A DNA stretch of 64,000 nucleotides from Yoonia vestfoldensis SKA53 (GCF_000152785.1 NZ_CH672414.1:1419154-1483153); one strand, 5' to 3'. Positions 10,573-20,581 are shown, counted from the stretch's first letter. Notes: a model not told the origin generated them from the sequence alone. Program-made: numbers and translations.

Positions 10573-11655
10573 TCACCGGACCTTCAGCGTGGCAAGACCG
10601 ACCATCGCAAGGATCAGCGCGATGATCCAGAACCGGATCACGATCTGCGGTTCCGACCAGCCTTGCTTTTCATAATGATGATGGATCGGGGCCATCAAGA
10701 ACACCCGCTTGCCGGTGCGCTTGTAATACAGCACTTGGATAATGACCGAGAGCGCCTCGACCACGAACAGGCCACCGACGATGGACAGCACGATTTCATG
10801 CTTGGTCGCCACCGCAATCGCACCCAGCGCGCCACCCAGCGCCAATGATCCGGTATCGCCCATGAAGACGGCAGCAGGCGGCGCGTTATACCACAAAAAC
10901 CCCAAACCGCCGCCGATCAACCCCATGGTCAAGATCAGCAATTCACCCGTATCTGGCACATAATGCACATCCAGATATTGCGTGAAATCAACGCGACCGA
11001 CAGCATAGGCGATAACCCCGAAAGTGCCTGCCGCGATCATCACCGGCATGATCGCCAGACCGTCCAGACCGTCAGTTAGGTTGACCGCATTGGCCGACCC
11101 CACGATCACGATCACCGCGAAAGGCACGAACAGGATGCCAAGGTTGATCAGCGTGTCCTTGAAGATCGGCACAGCCAATCGGTTGGTCAGATCGTCGGGA
11201 TGGTATTGCGCCGCCCAATAGGCCGCAATCGCCGCGATGGTGATGCCCAGCAGGATACGCACCTTGCCCGACACGCCCGATGTCGTCTGTTTGGACACTT
11301 TGGCGTAATCATCGGCAAAACCGATAGCGGCAAAGGACAGCGTCACAAACAGCACCATCCAGACGAACGGATTATCGAGCCGCGCCCAGAGCAGCGTGGA
11401 AAAAGTCAGCGCCCCCACGATCAGCAAACCGCCCATCGTCGGCGTGCCGGCCTTGGCGAAATGCCCCTCAGGGCCGTCGCTACGGATCGGCTGGCCCTTG
11501 CCCTGTTTGCGCCGCAACACGTTGATCAGCGGCCGCCCAAAGATGAACCCAAAGACCAACGCCGTCAAAAAGGCCCCACCGGCACGAAAGGTGATATAGC
11601 GAAACAGGTTAAAGACGTCGCCGCCATCCGAAAGTGCCGTCAGCCAGTAAAACAT
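10573..11655 (-). CDS. mraY: Phospho-N-acetylmuramoyl-pentapeptide transferase
   Basis: Integral membrane enzyme that moves phospho-MurNAc-pentapeptide onto undecaprenyl phosphate, forming lipid I. The 360-residue protein has about ten membrane helices with the family motifs FADDYAKV (catalytic aspartates), [16 protein letters not shown] and the cytoplasmic [12 protein letters not shown] loop. The length is typical. It lies 12 bases from the murF stop and is followed closely by murD, in the standard dcw order. Confidence 0.97.
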   Translation of the reverse strand: MFYWLTALSDGGDVFNLFRYITFRAGGAFLTALVFGFIFGRPLINVLRRKQGKGQPIRSDGPEGHFAKAGTPTMGGLLIVGALTFSTLLWARLDNPFVWMVLFVTLSFAAIGFADDYAKVSKQTTSGVSGKVRILLGITIAAIAAYWAAQYHPDDLTNRLAVPIFKDTLINLGILFVPFAVIVIVGSANAVNLTDGLDGLAIMPVMIAAGTFGVIAYAVGRVDFTQYLDVHYVPDTGELLILTMGLIGGGLGFLWYNAPPAAVFMGDTGSLALGGALGAIAVATKHEIVLSIVGGLFVVEALSVIIQVLYYKRTGKRVFLMAPIHHHYEKQGWSEPQIVIRFWIIALILAMVGLATLKVR

Positions 11656-11667
11656 GAGTTGATCCTG

Positions 11668-13098
11668 TTATTCATCACCGCGGCGATGCCCGAGTTTGCG
11701 GATCGCGTCAACGACCAGCGATACCTTGCTGCCTTTTGATCCTTTGACCAGCACAACGTCGCCTGTGTCCACCAGCCGCGTGGCTTGCGCGGCAAGTTCA
11801 GCCGCGGTGGCCGCCCATTGCCCGCGTTTGCCCTGCGGCAAAGCCTCCCACAGATGGCGCATCAACGGCCCTGCGCAATGAATCAGGTCAAGCTGCTGCA
11901 GATGGGGGTTCTGCGCCATGGCAGCATGCATCGCGACCTCGTCCGTGCCCAGTTCCAGCATATCACCCAGAATGGCGATCTTGCGCCCCTTGACGATCCG
12001 CCCGACCCCGTCTTGCGGCTGGCCTGCGGCGATCACCTCCAGCGATGCGGCAAGCGATGTGGGATTGGCGTTGAACGCATCGTCCATCAGGTCAATCGTT
12101 TCGAATTCATTGGCCAGATCAAGCTGGATGATCTCACGCGTGCCACGCCCCGCAGGCGGCACCCAAAGTGCCAGATCAAGCGAAGCTGCGACAGGGTCCG
12201 CCCCAAGCGCGGCCACCACCGCCAGCACACCCACCGCGTTCAGCCCGAAATGCCGCCCCGGCACTGACAGTTTAAATAGGTAATCATGCCCGGGCGAGGT
12301 GGCACCGATCACCGTCACATCCCGCGAGATGCGCAGATCGCTGATCCGCCATGCGCCTGCGGTTTCACCAAACAGCACGATCTGCGCGCCGATATCGCCT
12401 GCGCGGTCCTGCAGGATCGCCGTTGTCGCAACATCGCCGTTCAGCACCGCGATCCCGCCCGGTTCCAGCCCGTCGACGATGGTGGCCTTTTCAGCCGCGA
12501 TCCCCGCAAGGCTTTCGAACGACGCCAGATGCGCTGCTGCCACGGTCGTGACCATCGCCACATGCGGGCGGGCCATGCGCGACAAAGGCGCGATTTCGCC
12601 CGGATTGCTCATCCCGATCTCGATCACCGCGAAATCGGCATCGGCAGGCATCCGCGCCAGCGTCAGCGGCACGCCCCAGTGGTTGTTATAAGACGCCTCT
12701 GCGGCATGACATTTGCCTTGGCGGCTCAGCACGGTGCGCAGCATTTCCTTGGTCGATGTCTTGCCGACCGATCCGGTGATTGCCGCGATCCGCGCGGTGC
12801 TGCGCGCGCGCGCAGCGATGCCCAGCGCCTCCAGCCCTTTCAGCACGTCAGGGACGACCAACAGCGGCGCATCGGATGCGACACCGTCGGGGCGGTGGCT
12901 GACAAGTGCGGCAGCAGCCCCTTTTTCCAACGCCATGGCGACGAAATCATGCCCGTCGCGCACATCTTTCAGGGCCACGAACAGATCGCCCGGCTGCAAG
13001 GTCCGTGTGTCGATCGACACGCCTGTCGCGACCCAATCGCCTTGTGTAACACCTTGTGTCGCGGCGACGGCCTGATGGGCGGTCCATAGTGCGGTCAT
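11668..13098 (-). CDS. murF: UDP-N-acetylmuramoyl-tripeptide--D-alanyl-D-alanine ligase
   Basis: Adds the D-Ala-D-Ala made by Ddl, completing the pentapeptide precursor. The P-loop AAITGSVGKTSTKEML lies at about residues 105-120, with YNNHWGVPLTLARMP after it, both characteristic of MurF, and DDAFNANPTSLAASLEV in the C-terminal half. The length is 476 residues. The start overlaps the murE stop as ATGA. No anomalies are seen. Confidence 0.96.
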   Translation of the reverse strand: MTALWTAHQAVAATQGVTQGDWVATGVSIDTRTLQPGDLFVALKDVRDGHDFVAMALEKGAAAALVSHRPDGVASDAPLLVVPDVLKGLEALGIAARARSTARIAAITGSVGKTSTKEMLRTVLSRQGKCHAAEASYNNHWGVPLTLARMPADADFAVIEIGMSNPGEIAPLSRMARPHVAMVTTVAAAHLASFESLAGIAAEKATIVDGLEPGGIAVLNGDVATTAILQDRAGDIGAQIVLFGETAGAWRISDLRISRDVTVIGATSPGHDYLFKLSVPGRHFGLNAVGVLAVVAALGADPVAASLDLALWVPPAGRGTREIIQLDLANEFETIDLMDDAFNANPTSLAASLEVIAAGQPQDGVGRIVKGRKIAILGDMLELGTDEVAMHAAMAQNPHLQQLDLIHCAGPLMRHLWEALPQGKRGQWAATAAELAAQATRLVDTGDVVLVKGSKGSKVSLVVDAIRKLGHRRGDE

Positions 13099-14573
13099 AT
13101 CCGCCCCTCCAAGGCTGCGACGGCGACGCTGGCCTGTTCGACATCGTCAAACGGCATGATCGTATCCCCGATGATCTGCCCGCTTTCATGGCCCTTGCCC
13201 GCGATCAGCAGCGCGTCACCCGGTTGCAGCATGTCGATGCCGCGCAGGATCGCCTCGGCGCGGTCGGCGACCTCGGACAGGCTGTCACAACCCTGCGCAC
13301 CGGCCAGAACGGCGGCACGGATGCTGGCGGGGTCTTCGGAACGGGGGTTGTCGTCGGTGACGATCACGCTGTCGGCAAATTCCGCCGCTGCAGCGCCCAT
13401 CAGCGGGCGCTTGGTGCTGTCACGGTCGCCGCCTGCCCCGATGATCGCCACGATCCGGCCCATCACATGCGGGCGTAATGCCTTGAGCGCGGTTTCCACG
13501 GCATCAGGCGTATGAGCATAATCGACGAATACTGCCGCCCCGTTGGCGCGGGTCGCGGCCAGTTCCATCCGGCCTCGCACGGTGCCAAGTTGCGACAAGG
13601 CCGCGAATACGTCCAGCGGATCAGCCCCTGCGGCGATCACCAATCCGGCCGCCAGCAGTACGTTTTCCGCCTGAAACCCGCCGATCAGCGCAAGGCGTGC
13701 GTGATGCGGACGCCCCTGCCATGTGAACAGCAGATCCTGCCCTGTCGCATCGAACCGCTGGCCGGTCAGGCGCAGGCGGGCATCATCACTGCGGCCAACG
13801 CCGATCACCTCTTGCCCACGCTGGGTGCAGATCGCGGCAACGACCGGCCCCTTGGGATCGTCCAGATTGACGACGGCCACGCCATCCTCGGCCAGCACAC
13901 GGGTGAAAAGGCCCATCTTGGCCGCGAAATACGACTCGAACGTGCCGTGATAATCCAGATGGTCCTGCGTGAAATTGGTAAAACCCGCCGCCGCCAGCAC
14001 CACGCCATCAAGGCGGCGCTGGTCCAGCCCGTGCGATGATGCCTCCATCGCGACATGGGTTATCCCGTGGCCTGCGGCCTCGGCCAGCACGCGGTGCAGG
14101 GTGATCGGTTCGGGAGTTGTGTGTTTCAGCGGATAGGCCCAGGCACCCTCGACACCGGTGGTGCCAAGGTTGACGCCGGCCAGCCCCATCTCTTCCCAGA
14201 TCTGGCGGCAAAAGCTGGACACCGATGTCTTGCCATTGGTTCCCGTCACCGCAACAACAATCCCCGGATGCGCCCCGAACCACAGCGAGGCCGTCTGCGC
14301 CAGCGTCTGGCGCGGGTCTTCGGCGACGATCACTGCGGCGTCGCTGGCGGCCAGTACATCCGCGGCGATCCGCGCACCGGCAGCATCGGTCAGCACAGCA
14401 GCAGCGCCCATGCGCAGCGCATATTGGATGAATTCCGCGCCATGGACCTTTGCCCCCGGCAAGGCGGCGAACAGGCTGCCCTTGATCACATCGCGGCTGT
14501 CCACGGCCAGGGATGTGATGGTCGCATCGCGGCCCTGCGCTGCCGTCAGTCCCAGCGCGGTCAATGTCGTCAT
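13095..14573 (-). CDS. murE: UDP-N-acetylmuramoyl-L-alanyl-D-glutamate--2,6-diaminopimelate ligase
   Basis: Adds the third residue of the stem peptide. The specificity motif DNPRSEDP (within VTDDNPRSEDPASI) is the form associated with meso-diaminopimelate rather than lysine, so the organism should have DAP-type peptidoglycan. The P-loop VAVTGTNGKTSVSSF is at about residues 107-121. The ATG at 14573 is preceded by GAGGG at a good distance; a GTG one codon earlier is the only alternative. The length is 492 residues. It starts 11 bases after the ftsI stop. Confidence 0.96.
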   Translation of the reverse strand: MTTLTALGLTAAQGRDATITSLAVDSRDVIKGSLFAALPGAKVHGAEFIQYALRMGAAAVLTDAAGARIAADVLAASDAAVIVAEDPRQTLAQTASLWFGAHPGIVVAVTGTNGKTSVSSFCRQIWEEMGLAGVNLGTTGVEGAWAYPLKHTTPEPITLHRVLAEAAGHGITHVAMEASSHGLDQRRLDGVVLAAAGFTNFTQDHLDYHGTFESYFAAKMGLFTRVLAEDGVAVVNLDDPKGPVVAAICTQRGQEVIGVGRSDDARLRLTGQRFDATGQDLLFTWQGRPHHARLALIGGFQAENVLLAAGLVIAAGADPLDVFAALSQLGTVRGRMELAATRANGAAVFVDYAHTPDAVETALKALRPHVMGRIVAIIGAGGDRDSTKRPLMGAAAAEFADSVIVTDDNPRSEDPASIRAAVLAGAQGCDSLSEVADRAEAILRGIDMLQPGDALLIAGKGHESGQIIGDTIMPFDDVEQASVAVAALEGRI

Positions 14574-14584
14574 CACAGGCCCTC

Positions 14585-16366
14585 TTAGTTCGCGGTCAGT
14601 ACTATACTGTCAGGGTCGCCCATGTCCATCTGCGGGCGCAGGCCCAGCAAAGGCGCTGTCCGGCGGATGATTTCAGCAGCGACAGGCACAGCGGTCCAGC
14701 CTGCGGTGCGGCGCGGCTCGGTGCCGGATGTTTCCACCGGTTCATCCAGCGTGGTGATCAGCACATATTGCGGGTCACTGGCCGGAAACACCGATGCAAA
14801 AGTCGCGATGACCTTGTCGTCGTAATAGCCACCACCCGCCGCGCGCGGCTTGTCCGCAGTGCCGGTCTTGCCGCCAACGGCATAGCCTGCGACATCGCCC
14901 ATAGAGGCTGTGCCCTCGGTCACTGTTGCGCGCAGCATATCGACGACCGATTGGCTGACCGCGGCGCTGATAACGCGCGGGCCGGGTTGCGGGTCTGGAT
15001 TGCGCAGCAGGGTCGGTGCGACCTTGGTGCCGCCGTTGACCATCGCTGCATAAGCCGCCGCCAGATGCAAAGGCGACGACGACAGGCCGTGGCCGTAGGA
15101 AATCGTCATCGTCGAAATCTCGGACCAATTGCTGGGCAACAAGGGAGCGCCGGTCGGCGCTTCGATCAATTCAACAGGTGTTGCCTGCAAAAGCCCAAGC
15201 TGGCCAAGGAAATCACGCTGTCTTTCTGCGCCAATCTGCATCGCGATCCGCGCCGTGCCAACATTGGAGGATTTCACGATCACCTTGGTCACGCTGTTCT
15301 GCGCCCCGTAGTTGCGGAAATCGCGGATCCGGAAACGCCCCCAAGTCAGCGGGCTGGTGGTATCGACCATCGTGTCGGCGTCTACCAGTCCCAGTTCCAT
15401 CGCCTGAGCGACGGCAAAGATCTTGAACACCGATCCCAGCTCGTAAACCCCCTGCACCGCGCGGTTGAACAAAGGGCTGTCGGACTGATCGCCGGTGATG
15501 GCAACCTGCGGACGGCTGTTGGGGTCGAAATCGGGCAAGGAGGCCATGGCGATAATCTCGCCCGAATGGATATTCATCAAGACAGCTGTGGCACCCTTGG
15601 CATTCATCAGCGCCATGCCGCCCGCCAGCACCCGTTCAGTGGCGGCCTGAATCGACAGGTCGATGGATAATTGCAGCGGCGCGCCTTCATTGGCGGGGTC
15701 GCGCAGGAAAGGGTCAAACTGGCGCTCGACGCCGGCCACGCCGATCACTTCGGCGCTGGACACGCCTTCGCGGCCATAGCGCGTGCCGCCCAGAATATGC
15801 GCGGCCAGCGATCCGTTGGGGTAAAGGCGCATTTCGCGCGGGCCAAACAGCAGACCGGGGCTACCGATGTCATGTACGGCCTGCATCTGTTCGGGGCTCA
15901 TCTGGCGGCGCAGCCACAAAAAGCGCCGTTCGCCGGTGAAATCAGTCAGCAGCCTGTCGGCATCCATTTCCGGAAAGATCGCCGCCAGCTGCGCCGCTGT
16001 GCGCGCGGGGTCGACCATCTGGCGCGGATGCGCATAAAGCGAGAATGTATCAAGGTTTGTGGCCAGCAACCGCCCGTTGCGGTCCACGATATCGGCGCGC
16101 TGGCCGATGATCGGGTTGCCTTCGGCGGCCGCGCGCGGCTCTTCTGGGACCGACGAGGCGAGCGTGCCCATCCGCCCGCCGATGACCACAAAGGCGCAAA
16201 AGAACATCAGCCCCAGCAAAAGCAACCGGCCTTCGGCACGGCTGCGCGCCTTGTCCTGTGTGGCGGCATGGCGGCGGGCGCGGTTTTCGGCCTCGATCAT
16301 ATCAGGGTTTTCGCCCGTCTCGCGGGCTTTGAGGATACGGGCCAGGGGCCGCAGCGGCGTGCGCAT
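14585..16366 (-). CDS. ftsI: Septal peptidoglycan transpeptidase FtsI (PBP3)
   Basis: Class B penicillin-binding protein that crosslinks septal peptidoglycan together with FtsW. The 593-residue protein has a long basic cytoplasmic tail, a membrane segment at about residues 48-66, the pedestal domain with RADIVDRNGRLLATN, and a transpeptidase domain carrying all three active-site motifs: SVFK (in ELGSVFKIF, near 312), SSN (KSSNVGTAR) and KTG (VGGKTGTADKP). The ATG at 16366 overlaps the ftsL stop by one base (TGATG); a GTG one codon upstream is less likely. Confidence 0.96.
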   Translation of the reverse strand: MRTPLRPLARILKARETGENPDMIEAENRARRHAATQDKARSRAEGRLLLLGLMFFCAFVVIGGRMGTLASSVPEEPRAAAEGNPIIGQRADIVDRNGRLLATNLDTFSLYAHPRQMVDPARTAAQLAAIFPEMDADRLLTDFTGERRFLWLRRQMSPEQMQAVHDIGSPGLLFGPREMRLYPNGSLAAHILGGTRYGREGVSSAEVIGVAGVERQFDPFLRDPANEGAPLQLSIDLSIQAATERVLAGGMALMNAKGATAVLMNIHSGEIIAMASLPDFDPNSRPQVAITGDQSDSPLFNRAVQGVYELGSVFKIFAVAQAMELGLVDADTMVDTTSPLTWGRFRIRDFRNYGAQNSVTKVIVKSSNVGTARIAMQIGAERQRDFLGQLGLLQATPVELIEAPTGAPLLPSNWSEISTMTISYGHGLSSSPLHLAAAYAAMVNGGTKVAPTLLRNPDPQPGPRVISAAVSQSVVDMLRATVTEGTASMGDVAGYAVGGKTGTADKPRAAGGGYYDDKVIATFASVFPASDPQYVLITTLDEPVETSGTEPRRTAGWTAVPVAAEIIRRTAPLLGLRPQMDMGDPDSIVLTAN

Positions 16367-16725
16367 CACAATGGGTCCTCGCCTAGGTCAAGCGTGTCAT
16401 TGGAGATTTCAATCGGGTCGGTGATCGGCTGGATCGGCGGGATCGGATAGATGATCTGGTCCACATGTCCAAACGCCTCTGGCTGCAAAGACAACAGGCC
16501 CAGCCGGTCGAAATTAAGATCCGCCAGATCCGCCAGCCGGTCGGGCCGGTTCAGATAGGCCCATTCCGCGCGCAGCATCTGCAACCGGTCATGCGCAGCA
16601 CCAATTTCGGTATAAAGCCCGCGCACCTCGCGCACGGCTGCCTGCGTGGTATAGTTTTCCTGATAGGCCCAAAACCCCGAAGCAATGACCGCCAATGCCG
16701 CAAACACATAAAGAAAACCCCGCAT
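16366..16725 (-). CDS. ftsL: Cell division protein FtsL
   Basis: Small bitopic divisome protein that acts with FtsQ and FtsB to activate FtsWI. The 119-residue product has an N-terminal membrane segment (about residues 4-21) followed by a short coiled-coil-like stretch (REVRGLYTEIGAAHDRLQMLRAEWAYLNRP) typical of FtsL; the residues after this describe a proline-rich tail. Both junctions overlap by one base: the rsmH stop with its start, and its stop with ftsI. Sequence conservation is always low in this family, so position is a major part of the evidence. Confidence 0.92.
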   Translation of the reverse strand: MRGFLYVFAALAVIASGFWAYQENYTTQAAVREVRGLYTEIGAAHDRLQMLRAEWAYLNRPDRLADLADLNFDRLGLLSLQPEAFGHVDQIIYPIPPIQPITDPIEISNDTLDLGEDPL

Positions 16726-17705
16726 CAGCGGCCCCCCTTCTTGCGCATCATCGGCATGCCCAGATCCGCCGGATCAAGGCTTTGCGCCGGCGCATCAGTG
16801 CGGATCGCCACCCGTAGCTTGGCCGAGCGTGACCGTGGATTTTCGGCCAGTTCCTGTTCGTCCGGCCCGATCGCCTTGCGTTTGTCGATGCGAAAGGCGG
16901 GGGTCACCTGCGTGGTTTCCGGCGCATAGCGGTTGGCATTGGCGTTGTTGCCCGAACGCGCCTGCAAGAACCGCTTGGCCATCCGGTCCTCGACCGAATG
17001 AAAGGTCACGACGGCCAGTTGCCCGCCCGGTTTCAGCGCGCGTTCGGCGGCCATCAGCCCCATCGCCAATTCACCATATTCATTGTTCACCGCGATCCGC
17101 AGCGCCTGAAAGGTGCGGGTGGCGGGATGCGACTGGTTGGGCTTGGCGCGCGGCAGGCAGCTTTCGACGATTTTCGCCAGCTGGCCCGTGGTCGTCAGCG
17201 GACGGGCAGCGACAATCGCCTTGGCGATGCGGCGCGACGCGCGTTCTTCACCGTACAGATAGATGATATCGGCCAGTTCGGCCTCCTCTGCGTCATTGCA
17301 CAGATCAGCCGCCGACAGGCCCGATTGCGACATGCGCATATCCAGCGGCCCGTCACGCATGAACGAAAAGCCGCGTTCGGCCAGATCAAGCTGCATCGAA
17401 CTGACGCCAAGGTCCAGCACCACGCCATCCAGATCCTGCGCATAGGTATCAAGCTGGGAAAACACGCCTTCCTGCATCACGATGCGGTCGCCATAATCAG
17501 CAACCCAACCGGCGGCCATCTGGAACGCCAGCGGATCACGGTCCACCGCGATCACCTTGTGCGCGCCTGCGGCCAGCAGCGCACGGGTATAGCCGCCATT
17601 GCCGAATGTACCATCCAGCCAGACCCCCGTCACGGGGCCGACAGCGGCAATCAAAGGCCGGATCAGGACAGGTATATGCGGAGTTTGATCTGCGGCAGCG
17701 GACAT
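16725..17705 (-). CDS. rsmH: 16S rRNA (cytosine1402-N4)-methyltransferase
   Basis: SAM-dependent methyltransferase (formerly MraW) that modifies C1402 in the ribosomal P site. The N-terminal [13 protein letters not shown] and SAM-binding [16 protein letters not shown] motifs, [14 protein letters not shown], the [12 protein letters not shown] segment and [17 protein letters not shown] are all family landmarks. The length is 326 residues. It is the second gene of the dcw cluster and starts seven bases after the mraZ stop. Confidence 0.97.
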   Translation of the reverse strand: MSAAADQTPHIPVLIRPLIAAVGPVTGVWLDGTFGNGGYTRALLAAGAHKVIAVDRDPLAFQMAAGWVADYGDRIVMQEGVFSQLDTYAQDLDGVVLDLGVSSMQLDLAERGFSFMRDGPLDMRMSQSGLSAADLCNDAEEAELADIIYLYGEERASRRIAKAIVAARPLTTTGQLAKIVESCLPRAKPNQSHPATRTFQALRIAVNNEYGELAMGLMAAERALKPGGQLAVVTFHSVEDRMAKRFLQARSGNNANANRYAPETTQVTPAFRIDKRKAIGPDEQELAENPRSRSAKLRVAIRTDAPAQSLDPADLGMPMMRKKGGR

Positions 17706-17712
17706 TTCGGGC

Positions 17713-18207
17713 CTATCCGTCCAGCAGGATCAGCGGATCATAGCCTTCGGGCTTGTCCGCAAGATAGGCTGTCAGCGTGCTGGACACGTCACTGTCATAG
17801 CGGTCGGCCTTCCAGATCTCGAAATGGTCGCCAAGGCCGCTGAAGGTCAATTCACCATCGGTGATGCCCAGTTTCTGGCGCTGCTTGATCGGCATGACAG
17901 TGCGCCCATCCTTGTCCACGTCCAGCTTGATCGACTGGCCGATAATCAGGCGCGACAGGATCTGCTTGCGCTCGGACCCGCGCGGCAAAGCGTTGATCTG
18001 GTCCACAACCTTGCCAAATTCGGCAACGCTATAGCCCTGAAGCTGATTTTTAAGATGATCACCATAAAGCAGATACATGCGCGGGGTGCGGTCGGGGGTC
18101 CATTCGGGGTCACCGGATTCCAGCACGCGACGAAAGTCAGCCGGGATCGACATGCGCCCCTTGCTGTCCACCTTTTGGGTGTGTTCGCCCGTGAAATTCA
18201 GTTCCAA
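17713..18207 (-). CDS. mraZ: Transcriptional regulator MraZ, probable TTG start
   Basis: AbrB-like DNA-binding protein that in other bacteria represses its own dcw operon by binding repeated TGGG-type boxes. Two MraZ repeats are seen: [21 protein letters not shown] near the start and [16 protein letters not shown] later. The family N-terminus is only about five residues before GEH, so the TTG at 18207 (leader GAGGCAGAGGG) is the best start. The first ATG in frame would put the start at 18279 inside the terminator hairpin, which makes it unlikely. The predicted length is 164 residues. The unusual start would keep MraZ translation low. Confidence 0.85.
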   Translation of the reverse strand: MELNFTGEHTQKVDSKGRMSIPADFRRVLESGDPEWTPDRTPRMYLLYGDHLKNQLQGYSVAEFGKVVDQINALPRGSERKQILSRLIIGQSIKLDVDKDGRTVMPIKQRQKLGITDGELTFSGLGDHFEIWKADRYDSDVSSTLTAYLADKPEGYDPLILLDG

Positions 18208-18253
18208 CGCCCTCTGCCTCACCTTGTCCGTCCGGAACGCGCTTCCGGATGTG

Positions 18254-18293
18254 AAAACGGCGGATTGTGCTGCTGCCACTGCACAATCCGCCG
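18254..18293 (-). terminator. Intrinsic terminator/attenuator between the leader RNA and mraZ
   Basis: A perfect 13-bp stem (18258-18270 with 18281-18293, sequence GCACAATCCGCCG on one arm) with a 10-base loop is followed on the minus strand by TTTT. It stands between the presumed promoter and the first gene of the dcw cluster, so all dcw transcripts from that promoter would have to read through it. Confidence 0.85.
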
Positions 18294-18460
18294 CCCTCGT
18301 CCCATCTCTGGGAAAGTCCGACTGCGCGTGCCACCTGGGGGGATGTCTGCTCGCTCACGCGCCGGATCGTTTTTGAAGTGATGCCGAAGCCTGTATGAAA
18401 CCTGCTTTTGCCGGTTGGGGTTCTTGATTTGCCCCTTTGAAGTCGTGTCCGTCATCACCG
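18254..18460 (-). ncRNA. upsM: UpsM-like sRNA / dcw leader RNA upstream of mraZ
   Basis: In Rhodobacter sphaeroides the dcw cluster has a long 5' leader that yields an abundant sRNA of about 200 nt (UpsM) ending at a terminator just before mraZ. The same arrangement is seen here: there is no protein-coding gene in the several hundred bases before mraZ, and a strong intrinsic-terminator hairpin (18254-18293) ends about 46 bases before the mraZ start. The right boundary is estimated from the Rhodobacter length, because I see no convincing -10. A TTGATC at 18491-18496 on this strand is a possible -35. The assignment rests on synteny and the hairpin, not on a sequence alignment. Confidence 0.6.
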
Positions 18461-18772
18461 TGCAACACTTCTGCCATCGCGCGAAGCTGTGATCAAGGAT
18501 TTTTTGGGATTTCATGGAACTTGATGGGCAAACCGTCATCATCCATGGGAATCATTTCGCCGCGTTTTGGACCAATTATGCGCAGATGTTGCGGACGGCG
18601 CGAAATGGCACACTATATAAAGCAGTGTCAGGTGTTTTGCGCATGATGCAAAGAAACCGCAGTTCTGCCACCTTTGGCATCAGTTTTGCAGATCATTGCT
18701 CGCCTTCATTCACGCAAACCTCATGAAAATGATTCGGATGCGTGATTGATTCCATGAATTCCCGACAACGCG
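18461..18772. other. Non-coding stretch upstream of the dcw leader
   Basis: This stretch holds no gene I can support. It probably contains the dcw promoter. A short dyad ACACT-N9-AGTGT (18610-18628) surrounds an AT-rich core TATATAAA, which could be a promoter element or an operator, but no matching -35 is found on either strand. Confidence 0.4.
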
Positions 18773-19261
18773 TCAGCTCAGGCGTTTGTACATCACATGC
18801 GCCGCCACAAACCCCTGTTCGGGGTGCTGGAACGCGTCGGGAATGGTGCCAATGGTGGCAAAGCCAAGCCGGTGCCACAACTGGACAGCGCCCTGATTGC
18901 TGGCGAGCACGAAATTGAACTGCATCGCAAGATAGCCCATAGCGCGCGCCTGATCCTGGCTATGCAGGCACATCTGCGCGGCCAGCCCCTGCCCGCGCGC
19001 CGCAGGGGCCACGATATAGCCGCAGTTGCAGATATGCGCACCACCGCCCGGCTGGTTGGTGCGGATATAATAGGTGCCGACCACAACACCATCCAGCACC
19101 CCCACATAGGTCGCGGCGGGCTGTTGCATCCAATAGGCGAAAGCGGCGTCCCTGCTGATCGCAGGATCAACGGCATAGGTCGTGCCTGCGCGAAACACAT
19201 CACGCAGGATCGGCCAAAGCGCGTCGAAATCCGCCGCAACCGCCCGCCGGATCGTGATCAC
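18773..19261 (-). CDS. GNAT-family N-acetyltransferase
   Basis: A 162-residue acyl-CoA N-acetyltransferase fold protein with unknown acceptor. The N-terminal [22 protein letters not shown] is a classic GNAT beginning. The acetyl-CoA pyrophosphate loop is in [18 protein letters not shown] (about residues 81-98), and the C-terminal motif B region is [19 protein letters not shown]. The start overlaps the mrp stop as ATGA, so the two are probably co-transcribed. That linkage does not itself tell the substrate. Confidence 0.88.
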   Translation of the reverse strand: MITIRRAVAADFDALWPILRDVFRAGTTYAVDPAISRDAAFAYWMQQPAATYVGVLDGVVVGTYYIRTNQPGGGAHICNCGYIVAPAARGQGLAAQMCLHSQDQARAMGYLAMQFNFVLASNQGAVQLWHRLGFATIGTIPDAFQHPEQGFVAAHVMYKRLS

Positions 19262-20331
19262 GCCATGCCGCCCGCGATCAGGCGGCGCGCGATGGTGGCA
19301 TAAGCCTCGGCCATGGGTGACGATCCTGCCGCAATCGGCGTGCCGGCATCGCCCGCCAGCCGCGTATCAAGGTCAATGGGTAAGGCGCCCAGAAACGGCA
19401 CACCGATCTTGTCAGCCTCGGCCGCCACGCCGCCATGGCCAAAAATATGCGCCTCATGACCACAGCTGGGGCAAATATAGGTGGACATATTTTCGATCAG
19501 GCCCAGAATCGGCGTGTTCAGCGTGTTGAACATATCCAGCGCCTTGCGCGCATCCAGCAGCGCCACATCTTGCGGCGTGCTGACCACGATTGCGCCGGTC
19601 AGTTCGGTTTTCTGGCACAGCGTCAGCTGCACATCACCGGTGCCCGGCGGCAGATCGACCAGCAACACGTCAAGTTCGCCCCAGGCCACCTGCCCCAGCA
19701 TTTGCTGGAGCGCGCCCATCAGCATCGGGCCGCGCCAGACGACCGCCTTGTCGGGGTCCATCATCAAGCCGATGGACATCATCGTGACACCATGCGCCTG
19801 CAGCGGGATGATCGTCTTGCCATCAGGGCTGCCGGGGCGTTTGTTCACGCCCATCATACGCGGCTGGCTGGGGCCATAGATATCGGCATCCAGCAGACCG
19901 ACCCGCCGCCCCTGCCGCGCCAGCGCCACGGCAAGGTTGGACGACACGGTGGATTTGCCGACCCCGCCCTTGCCGGACCCGATCGCAAGAATGCGGTCCA
20001 CACCGCTGACCTTGGCGGGGCCGGCCTGCGGGGTCGGATGGCGGCCGATCTTGAGCGACGGTGGTTCAGCAGGTTTCGGCGCGGGGCCATGGGCCGTCAA
20101 TATGGCGGCGACGCTGTCAACACCGGGCAAGGCCAGCACGACCTGTTCAGCCGCACGGCGCACACCGTCCAAACGCGTGGCGGCGGCGGGCGTTTCAGCT
20201 TCGATCACGAAACTGACCTTGCCTGCGTCGATCGTCAGCGCGCGGACCATGTCACGCCCCACGATATCACCGCCATCGGGCAGCGTGATCCGGGCCAGGG
20301 CGGTCATGATGTTTTCTTGGGTTACGGCCAT
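19258..20331 (-). CDS. mrp: Mrp/NBP35-family ATP-binding iron-sulfur carrier (ApbC)
   Basis: Cytoplasmic P-loop ATPase that binds and transfers Fe-S clusters to apoproteins. The N-terminal domain (about residues 1-85) is the MIP18/DUF59-like module. The deviant Walker [12 protein letters not shown] lies at about 118-128, [16 protein letters not shown] follows, and the metal-binding CPSC pair ([13 protein letters not shown]) is in the C-terminal part. The length is 357 residues. AAGGAG stands nine bases before the ATG, which fixes the start. It is followed by an overlapping GNAT gene. Confidence 0.95.
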   Translation of the reverse strand: MAVTQENIMTALARITLPDGGDIVGRDMVRALTIDAGKVSFVIEAETPAAATRLDGVRRAAEQVVLALPGVDSVAAILTAHGPAPKPAEPPSLKIGRHPTPQAGPAKVSGVDRILAIGSGKGGVGKSTVSSNLAVALARQGRRVGLLDADIYGPSQPRMMGVNKRPGSPDGKTIIPLQAHGVTMMSIGLMMDPDKAVVWRGPMLMGALQQMLGQVAWGELDVLLVDLPPGTGDVQLTLCQKTELTGAIVVSTPQDVALLDARKALDMFNTLNTPILGLIENMSTYICPSCGHEAHIFGHGGVAAEADKIGVPFLGALPIDLDTRLAGDAGTPIAAGSSPMAEAYATIARRLIAGGMA

Positions 20332-20450
20332 ATCGACGGCTCCTTTTCAAATGCGCCTGTTTTTCCGTCAACTTCTGGCACGTTTTGAGCAAGACGCAAG
20401 GGCGCAGCCCCACCTGCCTAATTTTGCAACACTCAGATGACATTAGGTCA

Positions 20451-20475
20451 GCATAACTTATGCATTTTCTGCATA
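20451..20475. promoter_or_regulatory. Overlapping dyads in the mrp/DUF1127 divergent intergenic region
   Basis: GCATAA-C-TTATGC (20451-20463) is a perfect inverted repeat. It overlaps a second one, TATGCA-N5-TGCATA (20459-20475), giving three closely spaced half-sites. They sit between the divergent starts of mrp and the DUF1127 gene and look like an operator for a dimeric regulator. The regulator is unknown. Confidence 0.45.
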
Positions 20476-20581
20476 GCAGCATTGACCGATCAGCCATTGT
20501 GCAGGTGCAGCATTATCTTACATGATGGACACAAGCGAACGGCGAGCCTGCCGCGACCAGTACAACGAAATGAGTAGTGAC

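Noticed and set aside
18301-18330. GGGAAAGTCCG on the plus strand resembling the RNase P RNA signature
   Set aside because: The other conserved RNase P RNA elements are absent from the following several hundred bases, so the short match is probably chance or part of the dcw leader on the other strand.
18514-18726. Small 70-codon open frame on the plus strand
   Set aside because: The translation has no recognisable pattern, the ribosome site is weak, and it lies across the likely dcw promoter region.
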